A stretch of DNA of 64,000 nucleotides, taken from assembly GCF_035046485.1 (NCBI RefSeq), contig NC_085137.1, positions 481,424,252-481,488,251 on the forward strand. Direction: 5' to 3'. Position 1 is the stretch's first letter, and every line of letters starts with the position of its first letter. The translations under genes were made by a program, and so were the position numbers. The notes below the pieces were generated by a model. That model was given only the letters and a program-made list of their open reading frames with translations. It ran no database searches and was not told the DNA's origin. Positions 1 through 10,519 of this stretch are shown here, piece by piece. The stretch is from Aedes albopictus (Eukaryota; Arthropoda; Insecta; Diptera; Culicidae).

Positions 1-560
1 TCAGATATATTAGAGCCTATTTAGATTGAAGGAAGAACACATTTAGTATTTTTTGTGTGGTATTGTAAATTTGATTTATTTTACTCTATATGGGTAAAAA
101 TTAAAATCCGGTATAACTTAATTCGCCGTGGAAAAATATTACAATTAATAACGTCGTATTGAGTATTAATATATTGTTGATAAACGTTAAAAAATTCATT
201 CAATTCGGTTCACTGGTTTCCGAGATATGACAGTTCAAAAATTAGTTGGCTAAATAATAGTGTTTTACCCGAACGGTTCTAACTTCGCGAAAAATTGATC
301 AATCGAGCCCAAATTTGTACCAATGATGCATATATAATAGGTTGACAAACAGTCAAAGTTTGAGATTTTTTGATGCACTCTATGAAAAGTTACAGCATGT
401 TGAATTTTTTTGTGGGAGAAAAAAAGTTGCCTATCCCAAATATTTTGGCCATCCCCTGTACATAGTCACAGTTGTAAAGACGAGAGAATTCAGCATGCCC
501 ATGCTGAGAGTAGTAGTCTCGCTTCCTGTTCGGTTCAGGAACATTTAGTAATGCAAATTT
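1..560. other. AT-rich stretch without a recognised gene
   Basis: I see only short, low-complexity open frames (68 and 85 codons) with no recognisable motif. A fragment near 493-520 reads like the ATTCAGCATG...CATGCTGAG hairpin of the Feilai-type SINE seen at 19850-20137, so a SINE scrap may lie here. Nothing else is supported. Confidence 0.5.
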
Positions 561-960
561 CCTTTATCTCCTTGGACATAGATTATTTCAGGAGGTCTCA
601 TGGGGTTTCAGAACCGTTTCAGGGAGCCTCAGGGCACTTCAGGAGGTCAAAAAAGGGGTTAAGATGATTTTCAGAGGCATTTCAAAGGCCTATGTATAGA
701 TGTCAGGGGTCTCAATGTTTAGGAACGTTTTAGGAGGTTTCCGGAGGTTTCAGAGGCATTTGGATTTTTGTTTGCGGCATTTAAGAAAGTTTCATGGTGC
801 TTCTGGGCATCTCAGAAGGTCTAAGGAGCGTTTCATGAGATCTCTGGAGTTTTTTTTTTGAATTTCAAGGGTTGTGAGGGGTTCATGGGGTTTCTCTGAG
901 TAATAGAGCATTTCAGGTCGTATCATGAGGTCACAGGGGGTTAAGGGCATTCAGGCCCCG
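561..960 (+). repeat. Degenerate GGTTTCAGGGGCGTTTCA-type array, plus orientation
   Basis: The stretch is an irregular run of short G/T-rich units of the GTTTCAGGGG and GCGTTTCAAGG kind, without exact periodicity. The same class recurs at 7445-7563, 8490-8720, 42900-43528 and, in opposite orientation, at 961-1090, 1480-1660 and 48970-49230. No coding signal is seen; the 85-codon frame crossing it is a product of the repeat. Confidence 0.7.
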
Positions 961-1096
961 GAGATCTATTTTTTTTTTAATTTCCCCTAAACACCTATAA
1001 TGGCATTCGTAAGCAAGTCTGAAATCCTTTCTGATCCTCTCCTGGACGCTCCTAGAAGCCCCTGATATTCCCTTGAAACCTTATGCACAGGGATTT

Positions 1097-1446
1097 AAGA
1101 GTTACACTCACTTGTTCTTTTTTTTTTAGTTCAGAAGCGTTCTATCAAGAAACGATGTATGAACGACTTTTGCCTTGTGGTTTTGTCTAAAAGTTTGCCG
1201 AATAAAGTAGGGGTCGCACACGCATACCAAAAGTCGAGACGGAGCTGTGAAAGCGAGTTTTCACGAGGTGAGTGTAATTTAAAGAGAGAGTTGCCTTCGT
1301 AGCTCCCTCACGACTCCGGTATGCGTGTGCGACCCCTACTTTATTCGGCAAACTTTTAGACAAAACCACAAGGCAAAAGTCGTCTATACAACGTTTCATA
1401 ATTGCACGCTTCTGAGCTGAGAAAATAGCAAGTGAGTGTAACTCTT
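1097..1446. mobile_element. MITE with long imperfect inverted repeats (350 bp)
   Basis: The ends AAGAGTTACACTCACTTG and CAAGTGAGTGTAACTCTT are perfect inverted repeats of 18 bp. Inner blocks containing GTAGGGGTCGCACACGCATA and its complement make the element a foldback structure around 1240-1310. No clear target-site duplication was found. The 93-codon minus-strand frame here lies wholly in the foldback and is not a gene. Confidence 0.75.
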
Positions 1447-3264
1447 TGCAAGTAAATGTCTCCATCATTGTTGAAGCAACGCCTCTGGAATACTCAGAAC
1501 ACCCTGAAATCGTTAAATACCACTTAAATGCTCATGGGGCATAACTTATCGATTCCCTGAAACGTACAAGAATTCTTTCTTTTAGGCTCCCCTGACACAC
1601 CTAGAGCTCTCCTTATAGCATCATCTCAAGCCTCGAGGAATATAACTTAATCTCGTCAAGTTCTCATAAAGCACTGATTTATTTTATGCCTATTATTTTC
1701 TCTTTTTATGCTTTTTTCAATTTATGCACATTTTCAACTTATGTACTCCCAGTACGTGGCTTACAAAAAGATGCCAGTAGGATCATTCTCCGACGAAATT
1801 TTGGAGAATTTTTAATTAACTTCGCGAGCGTTTTGCTTATGACCTGTTATAGGAATTTATTAGAAAACCCCCAAAAATATTTCAGTTTAAATCATGGTTA
1901 AATTTCAAGACGAAATCCTAGAAAATTTCATATTGAGTTACAGGAGGAATTTCTTCAAGTGACTTCAAGAACATATCGAACATGATATCAAAGAATTTCC
2001 TGGATGAATTTCATAAAAAAAAAAACTGGAAGTATTTTGCGGAGAATTCATAAGAAAACGTCAGACCCATTCTTAGAACATTTTGTTTTTTCGAAGCACT
2101 TCTTGATGATTTTTTCCTGGTGGAGTTCCTCAAGAGACTCCTGAATGAATTGTCCGAGGAACTTTTGAAAGAACTTTCCGATAAATCATTTGAAGTAATT
2201 TGTGAAGAAAGTCCTAGATGGGTTTACCAACAATTTTCTGAAGGCTTTTTTGAGGAATTGTTCTAGCAGCTTTGGAAATAATTGCTTATAAGTAGCTATT
2301 AAAGATTTTTCCGTAAAATTTTCAGGTAATCATGTATCTCTCCCAAAGGAGAGACATTTTCTGAAGAACTCCTGGTAGAATTTTCTAATGGAATCATGCA
2401 GAAAATTCTCAACGATAATACACATAATTGAGAATTTTCTTAAGAAACTCCTTAGGAAATTGGAGAGTAATTCTTAGATATATTGTTCATGGAATTGATT
2501 AGGAATTTTCCGGTGAGCTTCTGAAGAAATGACCTACACATTTCCAATGAAAATCTAGCAGAGCTCGTAGAGGACCTTTACGGAGAACTGTCAATAATAG
2601 TAATAGTAAGTAATTTTTGGAATAAAATTTTGGCTGGAGAGCTCCTTGAGGATCTTTGCTTGAGGAACTGCTGGACAAATTTGTCCAAGAAAACCTGAAG
2701 GCATTTGCCGAATCTTCTGAAACTAATTTTATGAATTAGTTCTGTTGGAGACATTTTTTATTCAATATCTGGATGAACTTCCCAAAGATATTTTTGGAAA
2801 ACTGCCAAACTAGTTATCCGAATAACTTCTGGAAGGTGTTTTCGAATTGTTTGAAAAACATCTAAGAAAGCTCTGAAGGAATTCCCCAAGAAATTCTTAA
2901 AGGAATTTGCCGAGCAATCAATAGAATATTTTTACTTAGAACTTAAGAAGTAATTATAAAAAGGTTTAGACGGATCCCCCATCAAATTTCTGAAGAAATT
3001 TTCCGAATTACAGTTAACGAATTTTGTCGATGTTTATGAAAGAATATCCTACCGCAGTCCTTAAGAAATTCTTCAATTATTTCTTTAACACATTTTCCAA
3101 ATAACTCCTACTCGGAAATTTACTGCAAGTGATTACCGAAGGAGTTTTAGGAGAAAAGCCCAGAAAGTTTTCTTGATGAACTCATTGGATAATTTTACGA
3201 GAAACTTTTAAAGTAATTTCTTGAGTAATTTCCGGAGGAAACATTTTTGTTTTGAGATTTTTAG
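1447..3264. repeat. Degenerate GAATTTCTTGAAGAAATTCC-type array
   Basis: From about 1480 to 1660 the sequence is of the AACGCCCCTGAAA class in minus orientation. From about 1900 to 3250 it is a long run of diverged units of the kind GAATTTCCTGAAGAAATT. Units drift too much for a fixed period. The same class covers 35360-36200 and 60600-64000. No gene is supported. Confidence 0.65.
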
Positions 3265-3410
3265 CCCGGGGCTAGTTCATCTCGGGACCAACGGCTACTT
3301 TCATTCCTAAGGAAGAACCCACAATTTGCGAGTTTGTCGGGAGTGAGATTCGATCCCAGATTCTCGGTGTGAAAGTCAGATGTTCTAATCATTACACCAG
3401 GTTCGCTCCA
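3265..3410 (-). mobile_element. tRNA-derived SINE head
   Basis: On the minus strand, GGTGTAATGATTAGAAC resembles an RNA polymerase III A box, and GGGATCGAATCTCAC about 30 bp downstream resembles a B box. The surroundings do not fold into a complete tRNA cloverleaf with intact acceptor stem, so this is a SINE head rather than a tRNA gene. The 3' limit is uncertain. Confidence 0.6.
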
Positions 3411-3494
3411 TTTTTTCTTGGAATACAATCTCAGAGAAATCTTCCGATGAGCTCATGGAAAAATTTTTGCAAATTTTTCGAAGGAACTCCTGAC

Positions 3495-3690
3495 AAAAAA
3501 ACTTAAAGGTAAGACAATGACACCGTCTTCAGCCAGAGGCTTAACGAAACTTAACGCTAGACAACGGACACGACATACATTAAATGCACCAGTGAATACG
3601 AAGAAGAATATTTCTTTCTCGCGAAAAGTTTCATCGCGGGAATCGGACGGTGACCCTAACCGCACGGCCACGATGCTCCAAGAAGCTTGC
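3495..3690 (-). mobile_element. SINE-like repeat, copy 1 of a pair
   Basis: Read on the minus strand, this begins GGCCGTGCGGTTAGGGTCAC and contains GATTCCCGCGATGAAACTTT, then ends near the words CTCTGGCTGAAGACGG. The stretch at 5930-6110 on the plus strand has the same order of words (GCCGTGCGGTTTCTAATAGC, GATGAAACTTTTCGTGAGAA, CACTGGCTGAAGATGC). The B-box-like GATTCCC suggests a tRNA-derived SINE family. The two copies flank the UDP-glycosyltransferase gene in opposite orientation. Confidence 0.6.
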
Positions 3691-3985
3691 ATAGCATTTT
3701 CCGAGAAATTTCTGTTAATTTCATTAAACAATATTACTACTACTATAAGCAAGTAACTCCTGTAGGAATTTTCCAGGAAAAAAACAAACAATTCCCCGTA
3801 TAACTCACAAATCAATGTTCTAAAGAAATCCTAAAGATTTTTTCTGAAGATCATCGTGAATGATCGTGTAATATGCAGAGTAAGATTTTCGACGGAATAT
3901 CGTCAACCATTTGACAGGCATTGGCTGAATGATGTGAAAATCGCTTTATGTATCATTCACATGATTACTTATTACTTTTTTACAG

Positions 3986-5599
3986 CTTCCAAAACTCATC
4001 CCCCTTCTGCTGTTCAGTGCCCTGGCATGGCACCAAACGGATTCTTCCCGAATTCTGGGGGTGTTCGTGTTTCCCAGCCGCAGCCACTGGATGATGATCG
4101 ATGCCATCCTGAATGGACTGCTGGACCGGGGCCATCAGGTCACCGTCATTGCCAACTATCCGCTGTCCAGAAGGCACGAAAACTACACCGATCTACGGGT
4201 GGCCCCTATCTATGACTTCTGGAAGAAATCGGTCAACGTGGATTCGCTGTACGATCTGACGGAAATTTCCATCCATCAGATGTTGATGGGATTTCTGTAC
4301 AATATGGGACTGGAGACGGCACATCATGGGTTCACCCGGGATGGGGTACGGCATTTCATTCAGACCGACGAGAGCCATTTCGATCTGATTTTGGCCGAGC
4401 AGTTCTACCAGGAGGCGTACCTAATGTTTGCCCACAAGTATGAGGCGCCCATTGTGACTGTTGGTGAGTTTGCCGGTTGTAATTCCTCGTTGAGAGTTAT
4501 ATTAGCGACTTCTATTTGAATTTCAGGTACATTTGGGTTTGCCCACTACATGGGCCCACTGATGGGCATGATGAATATGTACTCTCATGTTCCACATGAG
4601 TTTTTACCCTTCATGGACAAGATGAGCTTCTCGCAACGAATGTACAACACGGGAGTATCACTGTACGAACAGTTGTTGAGAACAATTTACTACCTGCCCA
4701 GACAAGAAGCGATGGCACGACATTATTTTGGACATCTGCCTGGTCCACTGCCAAAGATTGCAGCTCTTGAGCGACAGATTTCTGTTGTACTCCTGAACAG
4801 TTACTACCCCTTGACAACGTCCCGACCACGAGTACCCGGAATGATTCAGGTCGGAGGACTTCACATCAAGGAACCTAAGGCGCTGCCAAAGGACTTGCAG
4901 AAATTCTTGGACGAAGCGGAGCATGGAGCCATCTATTTCAGCTTGGGTACGAACGTGAAGAGCTCAGATATGCCCCGGGATAAGCTGGAAGCTATCCTTA
5001 ACGTGTTCCGATCGATAAAACAACGTGTAGTGTGGAAATATGAGGACGAATCGGTGAAGGGCCTGCCAAGCAACGTACTGATCAAAACGTGGATGCCGCA
5101 GAATGACATCCTGGCGCATCCGAACGTAAAGGTGTTCATCACGCATGGAGGTCTTCTGGGCACACAGGAGGGAGTTCACAGAGCGGTTCCCATGCTGGGT
5201 ATACCGATCTACGCCGATCAGCACTTGAATATGAATAAGGCCGTGCTGGGAGGTTACGCGGTTCGGTTGCACTTCCCGAACGTAACCGAGACTTCGTTCC
5301 GATGGGCTTTGGATGAGCTGTTACACAAGCCGCAGTACCAGGAGAATATGAACAGGGTTTCCGCAGTGTTTAGGGATCGTCCAGTGCCGGCATTGGATGA
5401 GGCTCTCTACTGGGTAGAGTATGTAATTCGACATAAGGGAGCGCCACAACTGCGATCGGCAGGATTAGACCTCCCTTGGGTAAGCTTTGCTATGCTGGAT
5501 GTGATGGCGTTAGTTCTTGGTGTTTTATTGTTGACTGTATGGCTTGTTCGGAAGCTATTGCGTGTTGTCTTGGGTGACAAAAAACGTAAGACAGATTAA
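3986..5599 (+). CDS. UDP-glycosyltransferase (UGT), first coding exon not found
   Basis: UGTs move a sugar from a UDP-sugar to small lipophilic molecules; in insects they are ER-membrane detoxification and pigment enzymes that usually use UDP-glucose. Exons seen: 3986-4463 and 4527-5599, with a 63-bp GTGAGT...TTTCAG intron splitting a Gly codon. Exon 3986 opens after TTTTTTACAG with the hydrophobic run LPKLIPLLLFSALAWH (signal-peptide core), then FVFPSRSHW and RGHQVTV of the acceptor-binding half. The second exon carries the UGT signature: WMPQNDILAHPNVKVFITHGG, then GTQEG and, near its end, DQHLN, which contact the UDP-sugar. A C-terminal membrane segment (LDVMALVLGVLLLTVWLV) is followed by a basic tail KKRKTD. 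About 516 residues are visible against a usual 510-530, so only a few start residues are missing. No in-frame ATG precedes WMMID, so an upstream exon is needed. Otherwise intact. Confidence 0.92.
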
Positions 5600-5603
5600 T
5601 AAA
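5598..5603 (+). terminator. Poly(A) signal of the UGT gene
   Basis: AATAAA overlaps the UGT stop codon (TTAATAAAG), implying a very short 3' UTR or use of a later weaker signal. Based on sequence only. Confidence 0.6.
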
Positions 5604-5929
5604 GTAGTTTTTCAATGTTTCCATAAGCAACGAGTTAGCTTTTGTTAATATGACAATGAAGATACAAAGCTCTGTACATTTAGTGATATGAAAATAGAAT
5701 TGTAATGTTATGCAAAGTGTCTATGAAATTGTGTATGCATATTTCAATTCGTTCGAAGTCCAAAATCCGAAACACATGCTGCTCATATTTTTCAGCTTTG
5801 ATAGAAAAACTCGACATCACCTATGGAACTCTCTTGTGTTGGTAGAGAAAAAAGATCTCGTAGCACGCTTTAATTTGCGAGGGTCAAAGCTAAAACAAAA
5901 ACCTTACATTTAGTTTATCCTTGTGAAGC
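5604..5929. other. Intergenic stretch, nothing recognised
   Basis: AT-rich sequence after the UGT gene. A 67-codon frame has no recognisable motif or promoter. Confidence 0.5.
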
Positions 5930-6110
5930 CTCGCAGCCGTGCGGTTTCTAATAGCACCATGCTGTGGGGTAAGGGCTCAATTCCTGCTGCGGGCGATGAT
6001 GAAACTTTTCGTGAGAATAGTTTCTTCTCCGTATCCACTTGTACATGCTCAAGTGTTATGTTTCGTTCAGTCTGAACAGCCACTGGCTGAAGATGCTGAT
6101 AAATAGAACG
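5930..6110 (+). mobile_element. SINE-like repeat, copy 2 of a pair
   Basis: Same word order as the minus-strand copy at 3495-3690: GCCGTGCGG, an AATTCC-containing B-box-like site near 5970-5982, GATGAAACTTTTCG, and CTGGCTGAAGATGC. It is diverged and lacks visible target-site duplications. Confidence 0.55.
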
Positions 6111-6718
6111 CCGCTTTCATCTGAAGTTACATCATTATAATTTATGTTAAAGGTTTTAGGTGCACTTCATACCTGTCTACCATGATTAACAGAAAATAAT
6201 CATAATTAATCATTAATGATGAAATTCCAATTTCTGTGATTAATAATTAAGATTAATGATTAATTTGACTTAAGGGAAAGCCTTACTTTTCCTTACGGTA
6301 TAATAGAATGGACTATTTTCCGCGAGGATTGCAATCTGCGAACCGTTCAAGTCATTTTGAAGCGGAGTCATTACATACTTGTCATATCTTAAGTGCCTTA
6401 AAAAGGTAACTCTATATTGAAGATTTTTGAAAAAAGGAATCATAACTTACATTACAACGAAAGGGGGTTCCTCGAATTCAGGGACGTTTCATGGAATTTC
6501 AGAAGCATTTTAACCCTTTATAAGGCCGAAGAAGAGTTGCCAACTATTATGGAAATAATTATATACATGATAACATGTACAAAACAATTTTTGTTTGAAG
6601 GAAACTCTCTAAAATCTAGGTTGCAATATAGTTATAACTGTGTAGTTCAGCTCATATCAACCCGCATTTTAATTATTTTTTTAAACATTTACCAAATCTA
6701 TAGTTTTACAATAAGTTT
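6111..6718. other. AT-rich stretch without a recognised gene
   Basis: Contains runs of TTAATGATTAAT-like words around 6180-6260 and a 102-codon frame (6417-6725) with no motif, signal peptide or promoter. I see no supported gene. Confidence 0.5.
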
Positions 6719-6726
6719 GAGCTAAC

Positions 6727-7231
6727 CAAGGATGGCAGAAAATCACTTCAAGCGATAAATGATACAGGATACGAATAATCCAAGATAGCCTTGTTCTTGC
6801 AGTAGCATGATGCCGACGCCTCACACCGTGCTCGTATCACAGAACATTTAAAGCATCTGATGCACGCTTTATCGTGTGATGACCCGTTATCGGATCATGT
6901 TACAAGTCATGATAAATTGTATTCATCACATTTTTTGCCACTTATGCACCCGTAAGCTGCATTCATGATTCGAAATGGTACGTTCATAAGCATATCTGGA
7001 AGCTAAATCACCAAGAATGCTCAAAAAGTGAATAAAATCACTAATTTATCATTTCGACTTCATGATAACGATCGCATCGCGCCCGCACATGCCGAGCGAA
7101 TCATTCTTCTCGGACCGAAGTTTGTTATGTTGCTTGACGACAAAATGTTATCGTTGTTGCTATGATCGCGCGATGCCGTTCGACCGCGACACATTCGAAA
7201 TCTGATCATGATCACTAGATTTCCATCCTTG
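6727..7231. mobile_element. hAT-type non-autonomous element, copy 1 (505 bp)
   Basis: The ends are CAAGGATGG and CCATCCTTG. The element is flanked by a perfect 8-bp duplication GAGCTAAC (6719-6726 and 7232-7239). An 8-bp duplication with short terminal repeats is typical of hAT elements. A second copy in opposite orientation is at 54980-55485 with its own 8-bp duplication. No transposase is encoded. Confidence 0.85.
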
Positions 7232-7239
7232 GAGCTAAC

Positions 7240-7563
7240 TTTTTTCACGCGGTCAAATTTAGCCATTTTTGAGACTACTACTGGCTCTCAAATAGTCGTT
7301 TAAGCTTTGTTTAGAATAAAAACAAAATACCAGGCGTTGTTAGTAATCCCCATTTTGCGTAAACCAAAGAAGAAGTTCGAAATAAATTGATATAAAACAG
7401 AGAAAAATAAAAACAGTAGGTGGCAATATAGTTGCCACTGCCTTATAAAGGGTTAAGGGCGTCCCGTCAGGTTTCATTGGCGTTTTACGAGGATTTTAGG
7501 GGGTTTTCAATATCATAAAGGGAATTTAAGAGAGTTTCAAGGGCGTTCCACGGGGTTTATCTT
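7240..7563 (+). repeat. AT-rich sequence ending in GGGGTTTCA-type array
   Basis: After about 7445 the sequence becomes the G/T-rich degenerate class seen at 561-960 (GGCGTTTTACGAGG, GGGGTTTTCAA). The array continues at 8490 beyond the inserted element, which shows that the 7564-8479 element landed in it. Confidence 0.6.
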
Positions 7564-8479
7564 AAGGGGGGAGACAGCTTTTGCTCTCGGTGCTGATCTT
7601 GAGTAGATTTTGAGCAACTCTGAGCAGCTCACTTTGCTCGGCACGGCGAAAGCCTTGGCGATAGCTGTACATAGCAACCAAAGGAATTATTTGTTTACGA
7701 AGTGAAAAATATTCGCACCGTCTGCAGGATACCCTTCAGCTAACCCTTCAGTAGTGGTCCTTTATGTTTCTTCGTTAAAATGTGATAAATGATAAGTTTT
7801 CAAACCTGTGAGCGAATACGGCGCGCAATTTCTTTCAAAAGAAGAAAAAAAATCTTGCTTGTGAGCAACGTAAGAAAATGTCCTCTCTGCGAAGAATTTG
7901 TACGCTGGAATTCGCCCACTGGCTGGTGTGGGAAAAAGAGTGTCTGCACTCTGCACTACCTATGCTTATTTCATTGCTTGTGCGCCCAGCCGGGTTTTCA
8001 TGCAATCCTGCGATAAGGTGGGCAATTAAGCAATTCTCTCACTGCCATCGGACTTGAAGACAGTACTATAGAGTCTAGGAAATTTTTTCGGCAATTACGT
8101 ATGGCTCAGAGCGTAAAAGGATTGGGAACATGCACAATGATTTTCCCCGACCAACGTACATAATCTCTCGGTATAGCGAAAGGTGTCGGTAGCTAATTTT
8201 ATGATTAAAATATTTCAAAATCACTAGCATCATTGTCGCAAAAAAGTGTCACATTCCGGGACTATTTTCACTTATATGAAACCATTACGATTAAGATAGA
8301 TTGATATTTAGAGACTTTCAAGCTTTCAATCCAACCAAAATTGACGGGTTGAGAATTTGGTATACGTGTGACTACTTGGATCAGCGAAAAATGTTTGAGC
8401 AAATGGGAGCAAGCTTGGGAGCAACTCTCAGTTGCTCGAGCAACAAAAGCTTGCTCTGAGCAAAGCTGTCTTCCCCCTT
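7564..8479. mobile_element. 916-bp inverted-repeat element with 10-bp target duplication
   Basis: Starts AAGGGGGGAGACAGCTTTTG and ends with the imperfect complement GCTGTCTTCCCCCTT. The flanks carry an exact 10-bp duplication GGTTTATCTT (7554-7563 and 8480-8489). Sub-terminal zones are rich in repeated GAGCAA/TTGCTC words in both directions. The interior has no transposase-like frame; frames of 64-84 codons are unremarkable. A 9-10-bp duplication would fit a MULE-type element, but the superfamily is not established. Confidence 0.75.
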
Positions 8480-8489
8480 GGTTTATCTT

Positions 8490-8734
8490 TTTTTTTTTAA
8501 ATTGATTATTAGGGCGTTTCAATCGGATAATGGAGGCCTAAGGAGCGTTTCAAGGCATTGCAGGTAGGGTCATATCAGGGGGTTTCAGCAACATTTTAGG
8601 ATTTCAGGGGCGTTTTAAATAGATTACGGATATTTCAAGGGCGTTTCAATGAGATTTTAGAGGTTTCAAGAGCTTTTCAAGACATTTCCTGGCCGTTTCA
8701 AGGGTTTTCGTGAAGAGGTCTTTGAGGCCGTAAA
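8490..8734 (+). repeat. GGGGTTTCAGGGGCGTTTC-type degenerate array
   Basis: Continuation of the array interrupted at 7563; units such as TTCAGGGGCGTTTTA and TTTCAAGGGCGTTTCAA are visible. No gene. Confidence 0.65.
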
Positions 8735-9105
8735 ACGTCGCTTGGTTGATTTTCAAACCGAGAATTTACTTACTCCAAAGTCATATTTCTTTACTCTCAC
8801 TTAGATTTTATCGATAAAAACAACCATTTACAATCATTCCATATAACGTTAGAAACTATATTTGTTTCTACAAAATGGGAACCATAAGCAGCATGAACAC
8901 ACGCAGAAAAATGACGCTTGTTTAAATCAACAAAACGCATGGTTGATTTTCAAACTGAGAATTAACTTATTCCAAAGTTTTATTTCTGTGTTCTAACTTA
9001 GAGTTTATAAATAAAAAAAACTACAAATTACCATTATTCCACATAACATTAGCAACTTAATTTGTTTTTACAAAATAGGAACCACAAATATGATTTCCGA
9101 GCTGC
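8735..9105 (+). repeat. Diverged tandem duplication of a unit of about 200 bp
   Basis: The block starting CTTGGTTGATTTTCAAACCG (about 8741) recurs as ATGGTTGATTTTCAAACTGA (about 8939). The same ordered words follow: GAATTTACTTACTCCAAAGT / GAATTAACTTATTCCAAAGT, then CATTCCATATAACGTTAG / TTATTCCACATAACATTAG, then TACAAAATGGGAACCA / TACAAAATAGGAACCA. No coding potential is seen. Confidence 0.7.
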
Positions 9106-9240
9106 CGCAAGCTGCCTTCACCAACACAATCACAATCTGGCTTTGTTAGTTGCAAAAGTGCAGTCGTTTAAAATAATAAATTATTTTTGTTGAAACTACC
9201 AAATCTTTGTTTGTTCTAACAAACTGTCAAAAATTTCGAC
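9085..9240 (+). repeat. Dispersed direct repeat, copy 1
   Basis: The run GATTTCCGAGCTGCCGCAAG ... AACACAATCACA ... CGTTTAAAATAATAAATTAT ... CAAACTGTCAAAAATTTCG matches 10028-10180 in order, with substitutions and small gaps. It abuts the tandem unit at 8735-9105. Confidence 0.65.
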
Positions 9241-10024
9241 AATTGATAATATTTGTATTATCAAACAATGTAACAGTTTAGTTTAAACTAGAAATCAGTT
9301 TGTCGCTATAGTAAATTGAAAAATCATTTGATTAGATCTAAAATTTTGTTGTGTTTGCAATTTATTACTCTACACACTTAAAAATTCTTAAATTTGCACG
9401 GGACAGAACCATCAAAAAACGTAAACATTTTCAAGACTGAATCACGAATCGGACTCAATTTTACGCGCATCATGTTGGTTTCGTTAGATGTCAATAAATT
9501 CACTTCACCAGAAACGTAGAATTAGTATCATATTCATCAGCCACCTTCTAACTCGGTGAAATAGCCGAGAGGTAAGAGACGTGGCTCACAATCAGCGGAT
9601 CCGGAGTTTGAATCCAGGCATGTCAATATTTTACTTTTATATGTTTTATCTATCAGATCGGTTCTAGCGGTTGCTAGACGCTAAGAAAATGTAAGTCCTG
9701 GAAGACGTACATTTACATGTTTTGATCTCTAAATTTGTGTCTTTGAAGACGCTCGTATATGTCAGGTTCAGAACACGTAAAATTACATGATTTTTTCTAG
9801 GTGTGTACGTGCATGACCCGGAAGCACTCACACAAAATTCTTACCCCAACTTCGCCACAACGAGGAAGGTATAGCAAATCCATTTCCGCAGCTTTCAAGT
9901 GCAGTTTTGGCCGTGATGGATAACGCGCAGGTACTCAAGATAGCATCTACAAACGTTGGTTTCGCCTTTATTTATTCGTACTACCTTCGTACGTTCTACT
10001 TTCAATTCGCTTACCGAGTGTATA
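9241..10024 (+). mobile_element. AT-rich interval holding a tRNA-derived SINE head at about 9555-9625
   Basis: AAATAGCCGAGAGGTAAGAG (A-box-like) and GGAGTTTGAATCCAG (B-box-like) sit about 45 bp apart, as in a tRNA-derived SINE; the 3' end is not defined. The rest of the interval is AT-rich without a recognised gene. The 60-65-codon frames near 9900-10090 overlap on both strands and are not supported. Confidence 0.5.
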
Positions 10025-10027
10025 AAA

Positions 10028-10180
10028 ATAGATTTCCGAGGTGCCGCAGGAGCTGCCGTCATCAACACAATCACATTCCAGCTTGTTAGCAAGAGAAGTG
10101 CATTCGTTTAAAACAATCCATTATTTTATGTTGACACTACCAGTTTGGTCTTTGTTTAACGAACTGCCAAACATTTCGGC
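10028..10180 (+). repeat. Dispersed direct repeat, copy 2
   Basis: Second copy of the 9085-9240 unit (GATTTCCGAGGTGCCGCAGG ... CAACACAATCACATTCCAG ... GAACTGCCAAACATTTCGG). It is followed at once by the 10182-10340 palindrome. Confidence 0.65.
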
Positions 10181-10181
10181 A

Positions 10182-10340
10182 GTACGGTCGGTCACCAAAT
10201 CTTTGTAGCAAACACTTATATTAGGGTTGAACGCTTTAAGCTAGAATGGTTTTAATCAGTTATTGGATAAAAACATTCTAGCTTAAAGCGTTCAACCCTA
10301 ATATTAGTGTTTACTACAAAGATTTAGTGACCGACCGTAC
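10182..10340. repeat. 159-bp palindromic MITE-like hairpin
   Basis: The tips are GTACGGTCGGTCAC and GTGACCGACCGTAC. The arms of about 65 bp pair almost fully (AATATTAGGGTTGAACGC... and complement) around a short loop near 10245-10268. No target duplication is assured. Confidence 0.75.
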
Positions 10341-10519
10341 AGAATGGTTTATTCAGTTATTGGTTAGGATCGATAGTGTTACAAAGGTTTGAGTCACAGT
10401 TTTGGTGTTCTACCGTGGGATAAATTTTTAGACCGTTCTGGGTTCGGCAACTGGGCTGCAAAATTGTGAGTCGAGAAGGAGAGCGTCCAATATTGCCCGT
10501 TGTGAAGATTTATAGATTC

